NCBI GenBank assembly: GCA_029882685.1
Contig: JAOUKH010000012.1
Span: forward strand, 1-32,933
Length of the DNA stretch: 32,933 bases
From: Cyclobacteriaceae bacterium
GTDB taxonomy: Bacteria > Bacteroidota > Bacteroidia > Cytophagales > Cyclobacteriaceae
Direction of reading: 5' to 3'
Every line of letters starts with the position of its first letter. Within the stretch, counting starts at the first letter, position 1. The translations under genes and the position numbers were made by a program. Positions 21,196 to 27,405 of the stretch are shown here, piece by piece. A model generated the notes under the pieces. That model had not been told where the DNA came from. It saw only the letters and a list, made by a program, of their open reading frames with translations, and did no database searches.

Positions 21196-21387
21196 TTAAA
21201 ATGATTGATAAAACCACTGCATAGTGGTTTTAAAAACCCAATCAAATCCACCAATCATTAATGCAAAAATCATTGAAGCCACCAATACTAATATTGAACT
21301 ATTTTGTAGTTCAGAATATTTTGGCCAAGACACCTTGTTTTTCATTTCATCAACTGAATCAGTGATAAAAAGTTTTAGTTTTTGCAT
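21196..21387 (-). CDS. secE: Preprotein translocase subunit SecE
   Basis: SecE is the small clamp subunit of the SecYEG channel in the inner membrane. The 63-residue product has the conserved cytoplasmic amphipathic segment ending in DEMKNKVSWPKYSELQNSS. One membrane helix follows (ILVLVASMIFALMIGGFDWVFKTTM). This single-helix form is normal outside the gamma-proteobacteria. It lies 27 nt after tRNA-Trp and 30 nt before nusG, in the near-universal secE-nusG order. Confidence 0.96.
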   Translation of the reverse strand: MQKLKLFITDSVDEMKNKVSWPKYSELQNSSILVLVASMIFALMIGGFDWVFKTTMQWFYQSF

Positions 21388-21414
21388 ATGAATTTTATTC
21401 TAATTTTTAACATG

Positions 21415-21487
21415 CACGGGTGGAGAGACTCGAACTCCCAACCAATGGTTTTGGAGACCACTACTCTACCAATTGAGCTACACCCGT
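21415..21487 (-). tRNA. tRNA-Trp (anticodon CCA)
   Basis: The 73-nt cloverleaf has acceptor stem ACGGGTG / CACCCGT with discriminator G, as expected for tryptophan. The D arm begins GCTC, the anticodon stem-loop is GTGGT-CTCCAAA-ACCAT, and the T arm is GGGAGTTCGAGTCTCTC. CCA is not encoded. It lies between a promoter and secE and is probably processed from the same transcript. Confidence 0.95.
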
Positions 21488-21511
21488 GTATCCATTCTTC
21501 AAAATGGACTG

Positions 21512-21543
21512 CAAATTTAGCCCTTATATTTTACAAATACAAA
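21512..21543 (-). promoter_or_regulatory. Bacteroidota-type promoter of the tRNA-Trp-secE-nusG operon
   Basis: On the - strand TTTG (21540-21543), an exact 20-nt spacer and TAAATTTG (21512-21519) match the consensus fully. The -33 box lies within the T run of the tuf terminator, so the terminator and the next promoter share bases. A 6-bp hairpin, TCCATT-TTGAAG-AATGGA, starts 3 nt after the -7 box. Confidence 0.8.
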
Positions 21544-21576
21544 AAAAGCGTTTCAAATTTCTTCGAAACGCTTTAA
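21541..21576 (-). terminator. Rho-independent terminator after tuf
   Basis: On the - strand AAAGCGTTTC, a 10-nt loop and GAAACGCTTT form a 10-bp stem followed by a run of seven T. It starts about 17 nt after the tuf stop codon. It separates the tRNA-tuf unit from the tRNA-Trp-secE unit. Confidence 0.9.
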
Positions 21577-21591
21577 GTGAATTTATTTATC

Positions 21592-22779
21592 TTATTCGAT
21601 AATTTCTGTAACCTGTCCAGAACCTACAGTTCTACCACCTTCACGGATAGCGAAACGTAATCCTTTTTCCATAGCTACTGTATTGATCAACTCAACAGTA
21701 ATACTTACATTATCTCCAGGCATTACCATTTCCACTCCATCAGGAAGGAAAATTTCACCAGTCACATCTGTAGTTCTTAAATAAAACTGTGGACGATATT
21801 TATTGAAAAATGGAGTATGGCGACCACCTTCTTCTTTTGAAAGAACGTAAACCTCTGCTTTGAATTTTTTGTGAGGAGTTACTGAACCAGGCTTCACTAT
21901 TACCATCCCTCTTTTGATGCTTTCTTTTTCTATACCTCTCAAAAGAAGACCTACATTATCACCAGCTTCACCCCTATCTAATATTTTTCTAAACATCTCA
22001 ACACCTGTAATTGTAGATTTAAGACCTTCAGCACCCATACCTAAGATATCTACAGGATCTCCAGAGTTTATTACACCTCTTTCAATTCTACCTGTTGCCA
22101 CAGTACCTCTACCAGTAATAGAGAATACATCTTCAACTGGCATTAGGAAATCTTTATCTACAGCTCTTTCTGGTAACGGAATATGTTCGTCTACTGCTGC
22201 CATCAATTCCTCTACTTTAGCAACCCACTCAGCTTCACCATTCAAAGCACCTAGAGCAGAACCCGCAATTACAGGAATGTCATCACCTGGGAAATCATAA
22301 TAAGAAAGTAATTCTCTTATTTCCATTTCAACAAGTTCTAATAATTCAGCATCGTCTACCAAATCTACCTTATTCATAAATACAACTAAAGCAGGAACAC
22401 CCACCTGACGAGAAAGTAAGATATGCTCTCTTGTTTGTGGCATAGGTCCATCAGTAGCTGCAACTACGATAATTGCACCATCCATCTGAGCAGCACCAGT
22501 AACCATGTTCTTTACATAATCCGCGTGACCTGGACAGTCAACGTGAGCATAATGTCTTTTATCTGTTGCATATTCAATATGAGATGTATTAATAGTAATA
22601 CCTCTTTCTTTCTCCTCTGGTGCATTATCAATTGCAGAGAAGTCTTTTTGCTCAGCAAGACCTTTGCCTGCTAGCACGCTTGAAATAGCCGCTGTTAATG
22701 TTGTTTTACCGTGGTCAACGTGACCGATAGTACCAATGTTAACGTGTGGTTTCGAACGGTCAAATGTTTCTTTAGCCAT
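21592..22779 (-). CDS. tuf: Translation elongation factor Tu
   Basis: EF-Tu is the GTPase that delivers aminoacyl-tRNA to the ribosome. The 395-residue product has the P-loop GHVDHGKTT, switch regions in [10 protein letters not shown] and [23 protein letters not shown], and the NKVD specificity motif. Domains 2 and 3 show [13 protein letters not shown] and [24 protein letters not shown], ending in [20 protein letters not shown]. Canonical length. It is the last gene of a tRNA-Tyr/Gly/Thr-tuf unit, the arrangement of the E. coli tufB operon. I see no full promoter in the 178 bp before tuf, so it probably depends on the promoter upstream of tRNA-Tyr. Confidence 0.98.
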   Translation of the reverse strand: MAKETFDRSKPHVNIGTIGHVDHGKTTLTAAISSVLAGKGLAEQKDFSAIDNAPEEKERGITINTSHIEYATDKRHYAHVDCPGHADYVKNMVTGAAQMDGAIIVVAATDGPMPQTREHILLSRQVGVPALVVFMNKVDLVDDAELLELVEMEIRELLSYYDFPGDDIPVIAGSALGALNGEAEWVAKVEELMAAVDEHIPLPERAVDKDFLMPVEDVFSITGRGTVATGRIERGVINSGDPVDILGMGAEGLKSTITGVEMFRKILDRGEAGDNVGLLLRGIEKESIKRGMVIVKPGSVTPHKKFKAEVYVLSKEEGGRHTPFFNKYRPQFYLRTTDVTGEIFLPDGVEMVMPGDNVSITVELINTVAMEKGLRFAIREGGRTVGSGQVTEIIE

Positions 22780-22842
22780 ATTTGAAAACTCCCGATTTAG
22801 TTAATTATATATTTTATTTCTCTTTTATTAATTTACACATCA

Positions 22843-22904
22843 AAATGAGCCAATGACGGGATTTGAACCCCTGCCTGTCGGCAGACAGGCGTGACCTAGG
22901 TCAC
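22843..22904 (-). pseudogene. Interrupted duplicate of the tRNA-Thr 3' end
   Basis: Bases 22843-22870 repeat 28 bp of the tRNA-Thr 3' region (22953-22980) exactly: acceptor 3' strand and much of the T arm. A 20-bp palindromic insert (22871-22890) follows, then GTGACCT (22891-22897), which continues the tRNA match, after which similarity ends. No 5' half of a tRNA is present, so it is not a working gene. It lies on the 3' side of the intact gene, the place where an integrative element leaves a displaced tRNA end. Decay of a tandem tRNA copy is the alternative. Confidence 0.75.
22871..22890. repeat. 20-bp G+C-rich palindromic insert within the tRNA-Thr fragment
   Basis: CTGCCTGTCGGCAGACAGGC contains the perfect hairpin GCCTGTC-GGCA-GACAGGC, and alternatively CTGCC/GGCAG. 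Removing it restores the tRNA-Thr match …GAACCC|GTGACCT, so it is a clean insertion. Its composition is far more G+C-rich than the surroundings. It resembles small dispersed palindromes I recall from other Bacteroidota genomes, but this is memory, not a search. Confidence 0.65.
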
Positions 22905-22957
22905 TATATTGTTACTCATACTTTCTCTGTCTTATACAAACAGTATTATCTTAAATG

Positions 22958-23029
<72 letters not shown>

Positions 23030-23080
23030 TTTGGGTTCTCTTGTCAGAGACTCATCGTAATTAGCCGAAGCTAATCAAAG

Positions 23081-23153
23081 AGCGGGAGACGAGGTTCGAA
23101 CTCGCGACCTACAGCTTGGAAGGCTGTCGCTCTACCAGCTGAGCTACTCCCGC
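23081..23153 (-). tRNA. tRNA-Gly (anticodon TCC)
   Basis: The 73-nt cloverleaf has acceptor GCGGGAG / CTCCCGC, discriminator U, D arm GCTCAGCTGGTAGAGC, anticodon stem-loop ACAGC-CTTCCAA-GCTGT, and T arm GCGAGTTCGAACCTCGT. CCA is not encoded. It is the middle gene of the Tyr-Gly-Thr cluster that precedes tuf. Confidence 0.95.
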
Positions 23154-23181
23154 TTAAACTGCTATTGCTAACAGTAGTATG

Positions 23182-23263
23182 TGGGGGGAGCAGGATTCGA
23201 ACCTGCGAAGTCGTAGACAACGGATTTACAGTCCGTCCCAGTTGGCCGCTTTGGTATCCCCCC
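23182..23263 (-). tRNA. tRNA-Tyr (anticodon GTA)
   Basis: This 82-nt class II tRNA has a long variable arm. The acceptor is GGGGGGA / TCCCCCC with discriminator A. The anticodon loop is CTGTAAA and the T arm is GCAGGTTCGAATCCTGC. CCA is not encoded. It is the first gene of the cluster after the promoter at about 23350. Confidence 0.95.
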
Positions 23264-23335
23264 AATGGTATTCAGTACTTAAATGAACTACTTAAAAACA
23301 TGGGTAATATTATCCCCTCTTATTTTAAGGAAGTG

Positions 23336-23366
23336 CAAAATTATATGGTTTTTTATTTTAATCAAA
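23336..23366 (-). promoter_or_regulatory. Bacteroidota-type promoter of the tRNA-Tyr-Gly-Thr-tuf operon
   Basis: On the - strand TTTG (23363-23366), a 19-nt spacer and TAATTTTG (23336-23343) match the TTTG / TAnnTTTG consensus. An A/T-rich inverted repeat (23374-23395) lies just upstream, where an UP-like element could sit. The start would be about 65-70 bp before tRNA-Tyr. Confidence 0.75.
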
Positions 23367-23373
23367 CATTTAA

Positions 23374-23395
23374 AAAAAAAAGATGTCTTTTTTTT
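23374..23395. repeat. A/T-rich inverted repeat in the divergent spacer
   Basis: AAAAAAAAGATGTCTTTTTTTT forms a 9-bp A/T-rich stem around ATGT. It lies between the divergent tRNA-tuf promoter and the biotin-carrier gene, 7 bp upstream of the tRNA promoter's -33 box. It may be a bent or UP-like element or a weak terminator; the function is unknown. The rest of this ~240-bp spacer is AT-rich and holds only the two promoters. Confidence 0.45.
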
Positions 23396-23479
23396 AAACT
23401 TATATTTAAAGGCAACCCCAAGCCCCCTAAAACAGCTTTTTATTTTATACTCATTTCTCAATTGGCTATAAATTTCAAC

Positions 23480-23487
23480 TATATTTG
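23480..23487 (+). promoter_or_regulatory. Candidate -7 box of the biotin carrier gene
   Basis: TATATTTG matches TAnnTTTG fully and ends 19 bp before the ATG. I see no clear TTTG at 19-20 nt upstream, so this is a half-supported promoter that would give a very short leader. Confidence 0.45.
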
Positions 23488-23506
23488 ATAGCAAATTATC
23501 GAACTC

Positions 23507-24001
23507 ATGTATCAAGTAACAATTAATCAACATAAATACGAAGTAAATAAGAAAGGCGACACCTATTCTGTTAATGACAAAGTCATAGATTGGGACATTA
23601 TCTCTATTGGAGATAAAAAGTATCATATCATCTATAATAACCAATCATATAATGCTGAACTCATTGATATCAGTATAGATAAAAAAGAAGTAACCCTAAA
23701 AATTAACAATGAAGTTTTTAATATAGGTGTAAAAGATAAGTTTGATCAGCTTCTTGAAAAACTAGGAATGACAGACCTTTCTTTATCAAAAATAAATGAA
23801 ATTAAAGCCCCAATGCCTGGACTTATACTTTCTATCAATATAAAAGAAGGTGATGAAGTAAAAAAAGGAGATAGCATAATGATATTAGAAGCTATGAAAA
23901 TGGAGAATGTCCTGAAATCGCCTGGGGAAGGAATTGTAAAATCTATTGTTGTAAAACAAGGAGATAGTGTTGAGAAAAATGCTATTCTTGTTCAATTTTA
24001 A
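23507..24001 (+). CDS. Biotin carboxyl carrier-like protein (acyl-CoA carboxylase carrier subunit)
   Basis: This 164-residue cytoplasmic protein has a C-terminal biotinyl domain (about 97-164): APMPGLILSINIKEGDEVKKGDSIMILEAMKMENVLKSPGEGIVKSIVVKQGDSVEKNAILVQF. The EAMKMEN motif places the biotin-accepting lysine at about residue 131. The first ~95 residues are beta-rich and look like the carrier's carboxylase-docking (BT-like) region rather than the Ala/Pro linker of AccB. In Bacteroidota such proteins are usually annotated as carriers for propionyl-CoA or acetyl-CoA carboxylase. No biotin carboxylase or carboxyltransferase gene is adjacent, so its partner must be encoded elsewhere. It is not antisense-coded: the overlapping - strand ORF is a shadow. 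Confidence 0.88.
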   Translation: MYQVTINQHKYEVNKKGDTYSVNDKVIDWDIISIGDKKYHIIYNNQSYNAELIDISIDKKEVTLKINNEVFNIGVKDKFDQLLEKLGMTDLSLSKINEIKAPMPGLILSINIKEGDEVKKGDSIMILEAMKMENVLKSPGEGIVKSIVVKQGDSVEKNAILVQF

Positions 24002-24042
24002 TTCATTTGTATGTGCTTTATATATTATTATATATGATTTAA

Positions 24043-24050
24043 TATATTTG
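24043..24050 (+). promoter_or_regulatory. Candidate -7 box of the pyrH-frr operon
   Basis: TATATTTG is a full match to TAnnTTTG, 52 bp before the pyrH start, in an AT-rich 101-bp spacer. No TTTG is found at the expected 19-20 nt upstream. It is identical to the box before the biotin-carrier gene. Confidence 0.5.
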
Positions 24051-24102
24051 CAAGAATTTAATTAATCAAAAAACTTCTAAACCTATCTACTTAATTACAC
24101 TT

Positions 24103-24807
24103 ATGAAATACAAACGCATTTTACTCAAACTTAGTGGGGAATCATTGATGGGCGAGAACCAATATGGTATTGACCCCATAAGGTTAGAACAATATACCCA
24201 TGAAATAAAAAATGTGGTTGAAATGGGGGTTGAAGTAGCCATAGTAATAGGTGGCGGAAATATTTTTAGAGGAGTCCAAGCTGAATCATCAGGAATTGAT
24301 AGAGTACAGGGAGATTACATGGGTATGCTTGCAACAGTAATTAACGGTATGGCACTACAAAGTGCTCTTGAAAAAGCAGGGTTATACACTAGAATGATGT
24401 CAGGAATAAAAATGGAACAGGTGTGTGAACCATTCATAAAACGAAGAGCTGTGCGACATCTTGAAAAAGGTAGAGTTGTGATTTTCGGAGCTGGAATTGG
24501 TAATCCTTATTTTACTACCGATTCAACAGCCAGTTTAAGAGCTATAGAAATTCAGGCAGATGTTGTACTGAAAGGAACTCGAGTTGATGGAGTATACACT
24601 TCCGACCCTGAAAAAAATCCCGAAGCTACTAAATATGCTAATCTTAGTTTTCAGGAAGCATATGAAAAAGGGTTGAATATAATGGATATGACTGCATTTA
24701 CGTTATGTCAGGAAAATAATTTACCAATAATTGTGTTTGATATGAATAAATCTGGAAATTTAGCAGAAATAATGAATGGTAATGTTAATGGCACAATCAT
24801 AAACTGA
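24103..24807 (+). CDS. pyrH: UMP kinase
   Basis: This bacterial amino-acid-kinase-fold enzyme phosphorylates UMP to UDP with ATP in the cytoplasm and is needed for pyrimidine nucleotide supply. The 234-residue product has the N-terminal [22 protein letters not shown] and the glycine-rich GGGNIFRG. The UMP-binding [20 protein letters not shown] follows, then [22 protein letters not shown] and [19 protein letters not shown]. Normal length. It is 10 nt before frr, a pair conserved across bacteria. Confidence 0.98.
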   Translation: MKYKRILLKLSGESLMGENQYGIDPIRLEQYTHEIKNVVEMGVEVAIVIGGGNIFRGVQAESSGIDRVQGDYMGMLATVINGMALQSALEKAGLYTRMMSGIKMEQVCEPFIKRRAVRHLEKGRVVIFGAGIGNPYFTTDSTASLRAIEIQADVVLKGTRVDGVYTSDPEKNPEATKYANLSFQEAYEKGLNIMDMTAFTLCQENNLPIIVFDMNKSGNLAEIMNGNVNGTIIN

Positions 24808-24817
24808 TTTTTTTATT

Positions 24818-25378
24818 ATGGAAGAAATTGAATTATATCTAGATGACACCAAAGACATGATGAGTAAAGCGATTACTCACCTTATTGACGCTTTATCTAA
24901 AATTAGAGCAGGAAAGGCTATGCCTAGTATGTTAAGTGGTGTAATGATTGATTACTATGGAAACATGACACCTCTAAACCAAGTAGCAAGTATTAGCTCG
25001 CCAGATGCGCGTACTTTGATGATAAAACCTTGGGAAAAAAGTATGATTCAAGAAATTGAAAAAGCTATTATGAACAGTGATTTGGGTTTAAACCCTCAAA
25101 ATGATGGTGAACAAGTAATTATTAATATTCCTGCCCTTACCGAAGAAAGACGGATACAGTTAGTGAAGTTAGCAAAAAATGAAGGTGAGCATGCGAAAAT
25201 AAGTATTCGAAATGCACGTAAGGACACAAATGACGGGTTAAAACTTTTAAAAAATGAAGGTGTATCAGAGGATGAGATAAAAAGGGCTGAAGATAGTGTT
25301 CAAAAGCTAACTGATGAGTATACGCATAAAGTAGATGAACTTATTGTTCATAAAGAAAAAGATATCATGACTGTGTAA
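24818..25378 (+). CDS. frr: Ribosome recycling factor
   Basis: RRF works with EF-G to split ribosomes after termination. The 186-residue product has the three-helix-bundle marks ALSKIRAGKAMPSMLSGVMIDYYGNMTPLNQVASISSPDARTLMIKPWEKSMIQEIEKAI. PALTEERRIQLVKLAKNEGEHAKISIRNARKD and the C-terminal VQKLTDEYTHKVDELIVHKEKDIM complete the family pattern. Length is typical. It is transcribed with pyrH. The 197-bp convergent spacer to cheY holds only weak AT-rich inverted repeats (25383-25398; 25497-25511) and no convincing terminator. Confidence 0.98.
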   Translation: MEEIELYLDDTKDMMSKAITHLIDALSKIRAGKAMPSMLSGVMIDYYGNMTPLNQVASISSPDARTLMIKPWEKSMIQEIEKAIMNSDLGLNPQNDGEQVIINIPALTEERRIQLVKLAKNEGEHAKISIRNARKDTNDGLKLLKNEGVSEDEIKRAEDSVQKLTDEYTHKVDELIVHKEKDIMTV

Positions 25379-25496
25379 TATCATACTTTATCAAGTATAA
25401 TGAAAGCCCCCTAGGCCAACAATTCCATGAGGCATTTCGTTAATATTATTTTACTCTTAAAAAATATTTTCAAGCAATTGCCCTCTTTGAAACAAG

Positions 25497-25520
25497 AACT
25501 ATTCAATAGTTTACTTTTTA
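25497..25520. terminator. Weak inverted repeat between frr and cheY
   Basis: AACTATTCAATAGTT followed by TACTTTTT on the + strand is an AT-only short stem with a modest T run. It could end the pyrH-frr transcript but is weak and about 120 bp past frr. Confidence 0.2.
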
Positions 25521-25575
25521 CAACTATTTCTTTCAATCTGATTTACATTAGGTAAAACATGTCTTAATAATAGTT

Positions 25576-25935
25576 CTAATTTCCATTATTAATTACTTCA
25601 AGCAATTTTTCAGAGGTAAATGGTTTGATAATATAATCTGACGCACCAAGTTCTAAACCTTGATTAATTACTGATTGTTGCCCTACAGCACTTATCATAA
25701 TTACCCTACTAGTTAACCCTTCTTCTTTAAGAACCTTAAGTATATCAAGACCTATCATATCAGGTAATATATTATCTAATGTAATCAATTCAGGGTTTAA
25801 AGAAAGTGCCAAGTCAATTGCAATTTCACCATTTTCGGCTTCGCCAACAATCTCGAACCCATTTTTCTCGAGTGCCTCTCGAATAAGTTTTCGCATGTAC
25901 ATCGAATCATCTACAATTAATACTTTTTTGCCCAT
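25576..25935 (-). CDS. cheY: CheY-like single-domain response regulator
   Basis: This 119-residue receiver domain has no output domain, consistent with the diffusible output of the chemotaxis system. The acidic pocket is Asp9-Asp10, the phosphoacceptor is Asp54 (LITLDNILPDMIG), the switch serine is Ser82 (MISAV) and the conserved lysine is Lys104 (IIKPF). These are the full catalytic set. It is the last gene of the che operon, 18 nt after cheR. The target cannot be the flagellar switch if, as usual in Bacteroidota, flagella are absent; the motor or regulator it binds is unknown. Confidence 0.93.
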   Translation of the reverse strand: MGKKVLIVDDSMYMRKLIREALEKNGFEIVGEAENGEIAIDLALSLNPELITLDNILPDMIGLDILKVLKEEGLTSRVIMISAVGQQSVINQGLELGASDYIIKPFTSEKLLEVINNGN

Positions 25936-25953
25936 AATTTTATTTTTTAAATT

Positions 25954-26769
25954 TTATTTCTTTTTATAAATCCTTGTTTTATTATCGTAAATATCAAAAA
26001 TATCTGCACCAGATTTAGGCATAGTATCATAATAACCTATCACTAAGTAACCACCATCATTTAATGAATTATTGAACATGTTTAGAACATGAAGTTTCAA
26101 TGTTTCATCAAAATATATCATCACGTTTCGGCAAAAAATAATATCAAATTTTTGCTCCATAGGATCCTGAGCTAAATTGTGCCTAGTGAACTTGACATGT
26201 TTTTTAAATTCAGGTTTTACCATCGCATTAAATTCTTGATAATCAAAAAAGTCTTCCATTTTTTTATCAGGAAAAAACTCTAAAAATGGTTTTAGATAAT
26301 TTTGCATAACAATAAGAGAATATTTTCCATTTTTAGCTTTTTCTAGTGCCTGGCTACTTAAATCAGAGGCCAACGCCTTAGTTTTAGATAACATACTGAT
26401 TTCATTTAGAATTATTGCCATTGTATAAACTTCTTCTCCTGTTGAACATCCTGCATGCCAAATACTTAAATTAGGTTTACTTTTATATTCTTCCAATAGA
26501 ATTTTTTTAATCATCATCCAGGCATCTGGATTTCTAAATAATTCAGTAAGATTTACCATTAAGTCATCGATACTATCTTTAAAAAATTCCTCGTCTTTTA
26601 ATATAATAGACCACAGTTCAAGGATATTTTTTATTTTACGCTTCATCATTAACCTAAAAATTCCCCTTTTCAAGGATTTAATTTCATAATTAGTGAAATC
26701 TAACCCATATCGTCTTTCTATAGCACTCATTAGTGCTCTTATTTCTTCATCGCCAATTACTTGTTTCAT
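25954..26769 (-). CDS. cheR: Chemotaxis protein methyltransferase CheR
   Basis: CheR uses SAM to methylate glutamates on chemoreceptors, the adaptation step opposed by CheB. In the 271-residue product the N-terminal helical CheR_N domain (about 1-75) leads into VNLTELFRNPDAWM, equivalent to the usual T-x-FFR motif. The SAM-binding HAGCSTGEEVYTMAI and the ASDLSSQALEKAKNGKYSL segment follow, then FDIIFCRNVMIYFD and NDGGYLVIGYYDTMP. All main catalytic-fold motifs are present and length is normal. No TPR or pentapeptide-binding extension is seen, matching a receptor without an NWETF-type tail. It is 40 nt after the CheC-like gene. Confidence 0.94.
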   Translation of the reverse strand: MKQVIGDEEIRALMSAIERRYGLDFTNYEIKSLKRGIFRLMMKRKIKNILELWSIILKDEEFFKDSIDDLMVNLTELFRNPDAWMMIKKILLEEYKSKPNLSIWHAGCSTGEEVYTMAIILNEISMLSKTKALASDLSSQALEKAKNGKYSLIVMQNYLKPFLEFFPDKKMEDFFDYQEFNAMVKPEFKKHVKFTRHNLAQDPMEQKFDIIFCRNVMIYFDETLKLHVLNMFNNSLNDGGYLVIGYYDTMPKSGADIFDIYDNKTRIYKKK

Positions 26770-26809
26770 AATTGCTCTTTTTCGTTAATTTGTGCGACTG
26801 TTTTGTGTA

Positions 26810-27379
26810 TTAAACTAACAACTTAAAAAAATTATCATCAAATAACCAAATAAAGTCCAATTCAATATCGATATTTTCAACATGAACAACTGCATTTATA
26901 CAATTATTAAATCCTTTTTCTATAATCTCAGCATCTATGTATTCATTAATATTCAATTTATTCATTATCAATAATTTTGGGACATCTCCATATATTGTTT
27001 CATCCAATTGATTCGCAAACACGGTGATCGCCCCAGCAGCAACAATATTATCTAATTCAAGTAAAAAACCTCCTTGAATAGCTAGGTTTCCAGAGTTGTT
27101 TGTTTTCAAAGCTTCACCTGGCAAACATTTTTCAAATATTTTATTTACATCAGTTGGGGACATTACTAAATAGCTAGTGCTTACTAAATTACCCATCATA
27201 TCTGTTTTTAGTACATGAGCCCCTTTTTCTATTTTTTTGGAATATTGAACAATATCATTTTCTTCCTTAAAAGAAAAATTTATATTACTTACTTTAACCT
27301 CACTTCCTAGCATCATATTCATCGATGCTGCTGCATTATCTATTGCATTTATAAGTATTTGATTTTCGCTCTGACTCAT
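26810..27379 (-). CDS. CheC/CheX-like CheY-phosphate phosphatase (putative)
   Basis: This 189-residue protein lies between cheA and cheR. The C-terminal half carries E108-x2-N111-x22-P134 (ELDNIVAAGAITVFANQLDETIYGDVP), an exact spacing match to the E-x2-N-x22-P core of the CheC/FliY/CheX phosphatase motif. The preceding [D/S] position is Gly104. The N-terminal start NAIDNAAASMNMMLGSEVKV resembles the CheC fold, but its first motif lacks the catalytic Glu, so only one active site is likely. The expected reaction is hydrolysis of CheY-P, giving signal decay in a system with no CheZ. Family membership is inferred from motif, size and context; overall similarity is low, and CheX and CheC cannot be told apart by eye. 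Confidence 0.72.
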   Translation of the reverse strand: MSQSENQILINAIDNAAASMNMMLGSEVKVSNINFSFKEENDIVQYSKKIEKGAHVLKTDMMGNLVSTSYLVMSPTDVNKIFEKCLPGEALKTNNSGNLAIQGGFLLELDNIVAAGAITVFANQLDETIYGDVPKLLIMNKLNINEYIDAEIIEKGFNNCINAVVHVENIDIELDFIWLFDDNFFKLLV

Positions 27380-27405
27380 AATTAATTTTTATTTTGAGTA
27401 TATTC

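Noticed and set aside
21382-21576. 64-residue + strand ORF near tRNA-Trp
   Set aside because: It is antisense to tRNA-Trp and the tuf terminator, with the GWRDSNSQP… peptide typical of antisense tRNA translation.
21914-22300. 128-residue + strand ORF opposite tuf
   Set aside because: It is an antisense shadow of EF-Tu, explained by codon usage on the other strand.
23071-23265. 64-residue - strand ORF over the tRNA cluster
   Set aside because: It spans tRNA-Gly and tRNA-Tyr almost exactly; the peptide is the usual translation artefact of tRNA genes.
23411-23435. AACCCCAAGCCCCCTAAAA segment, and the similar AAGCCCCCTA near 25405
   Set aside because: The shared 10-mer suggested a dispersed intergenic repeat, but it is too short for a claim from one window and neither copy forms a good hairpin.
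23288-23644. 118-residue - strand ORF
   Set aside because: It overlaps the biotin-carrier gene antisense and the low-complexity promoter spacer; its composition reflects AT-rich spacer, and no family is recognised.
25383-25398. ATACTT-TATC-AAGTAT hairpin right after frr
   Set aside because: Only a 6-bp AT-rich stem with no T run, so it is not a credible terminator.
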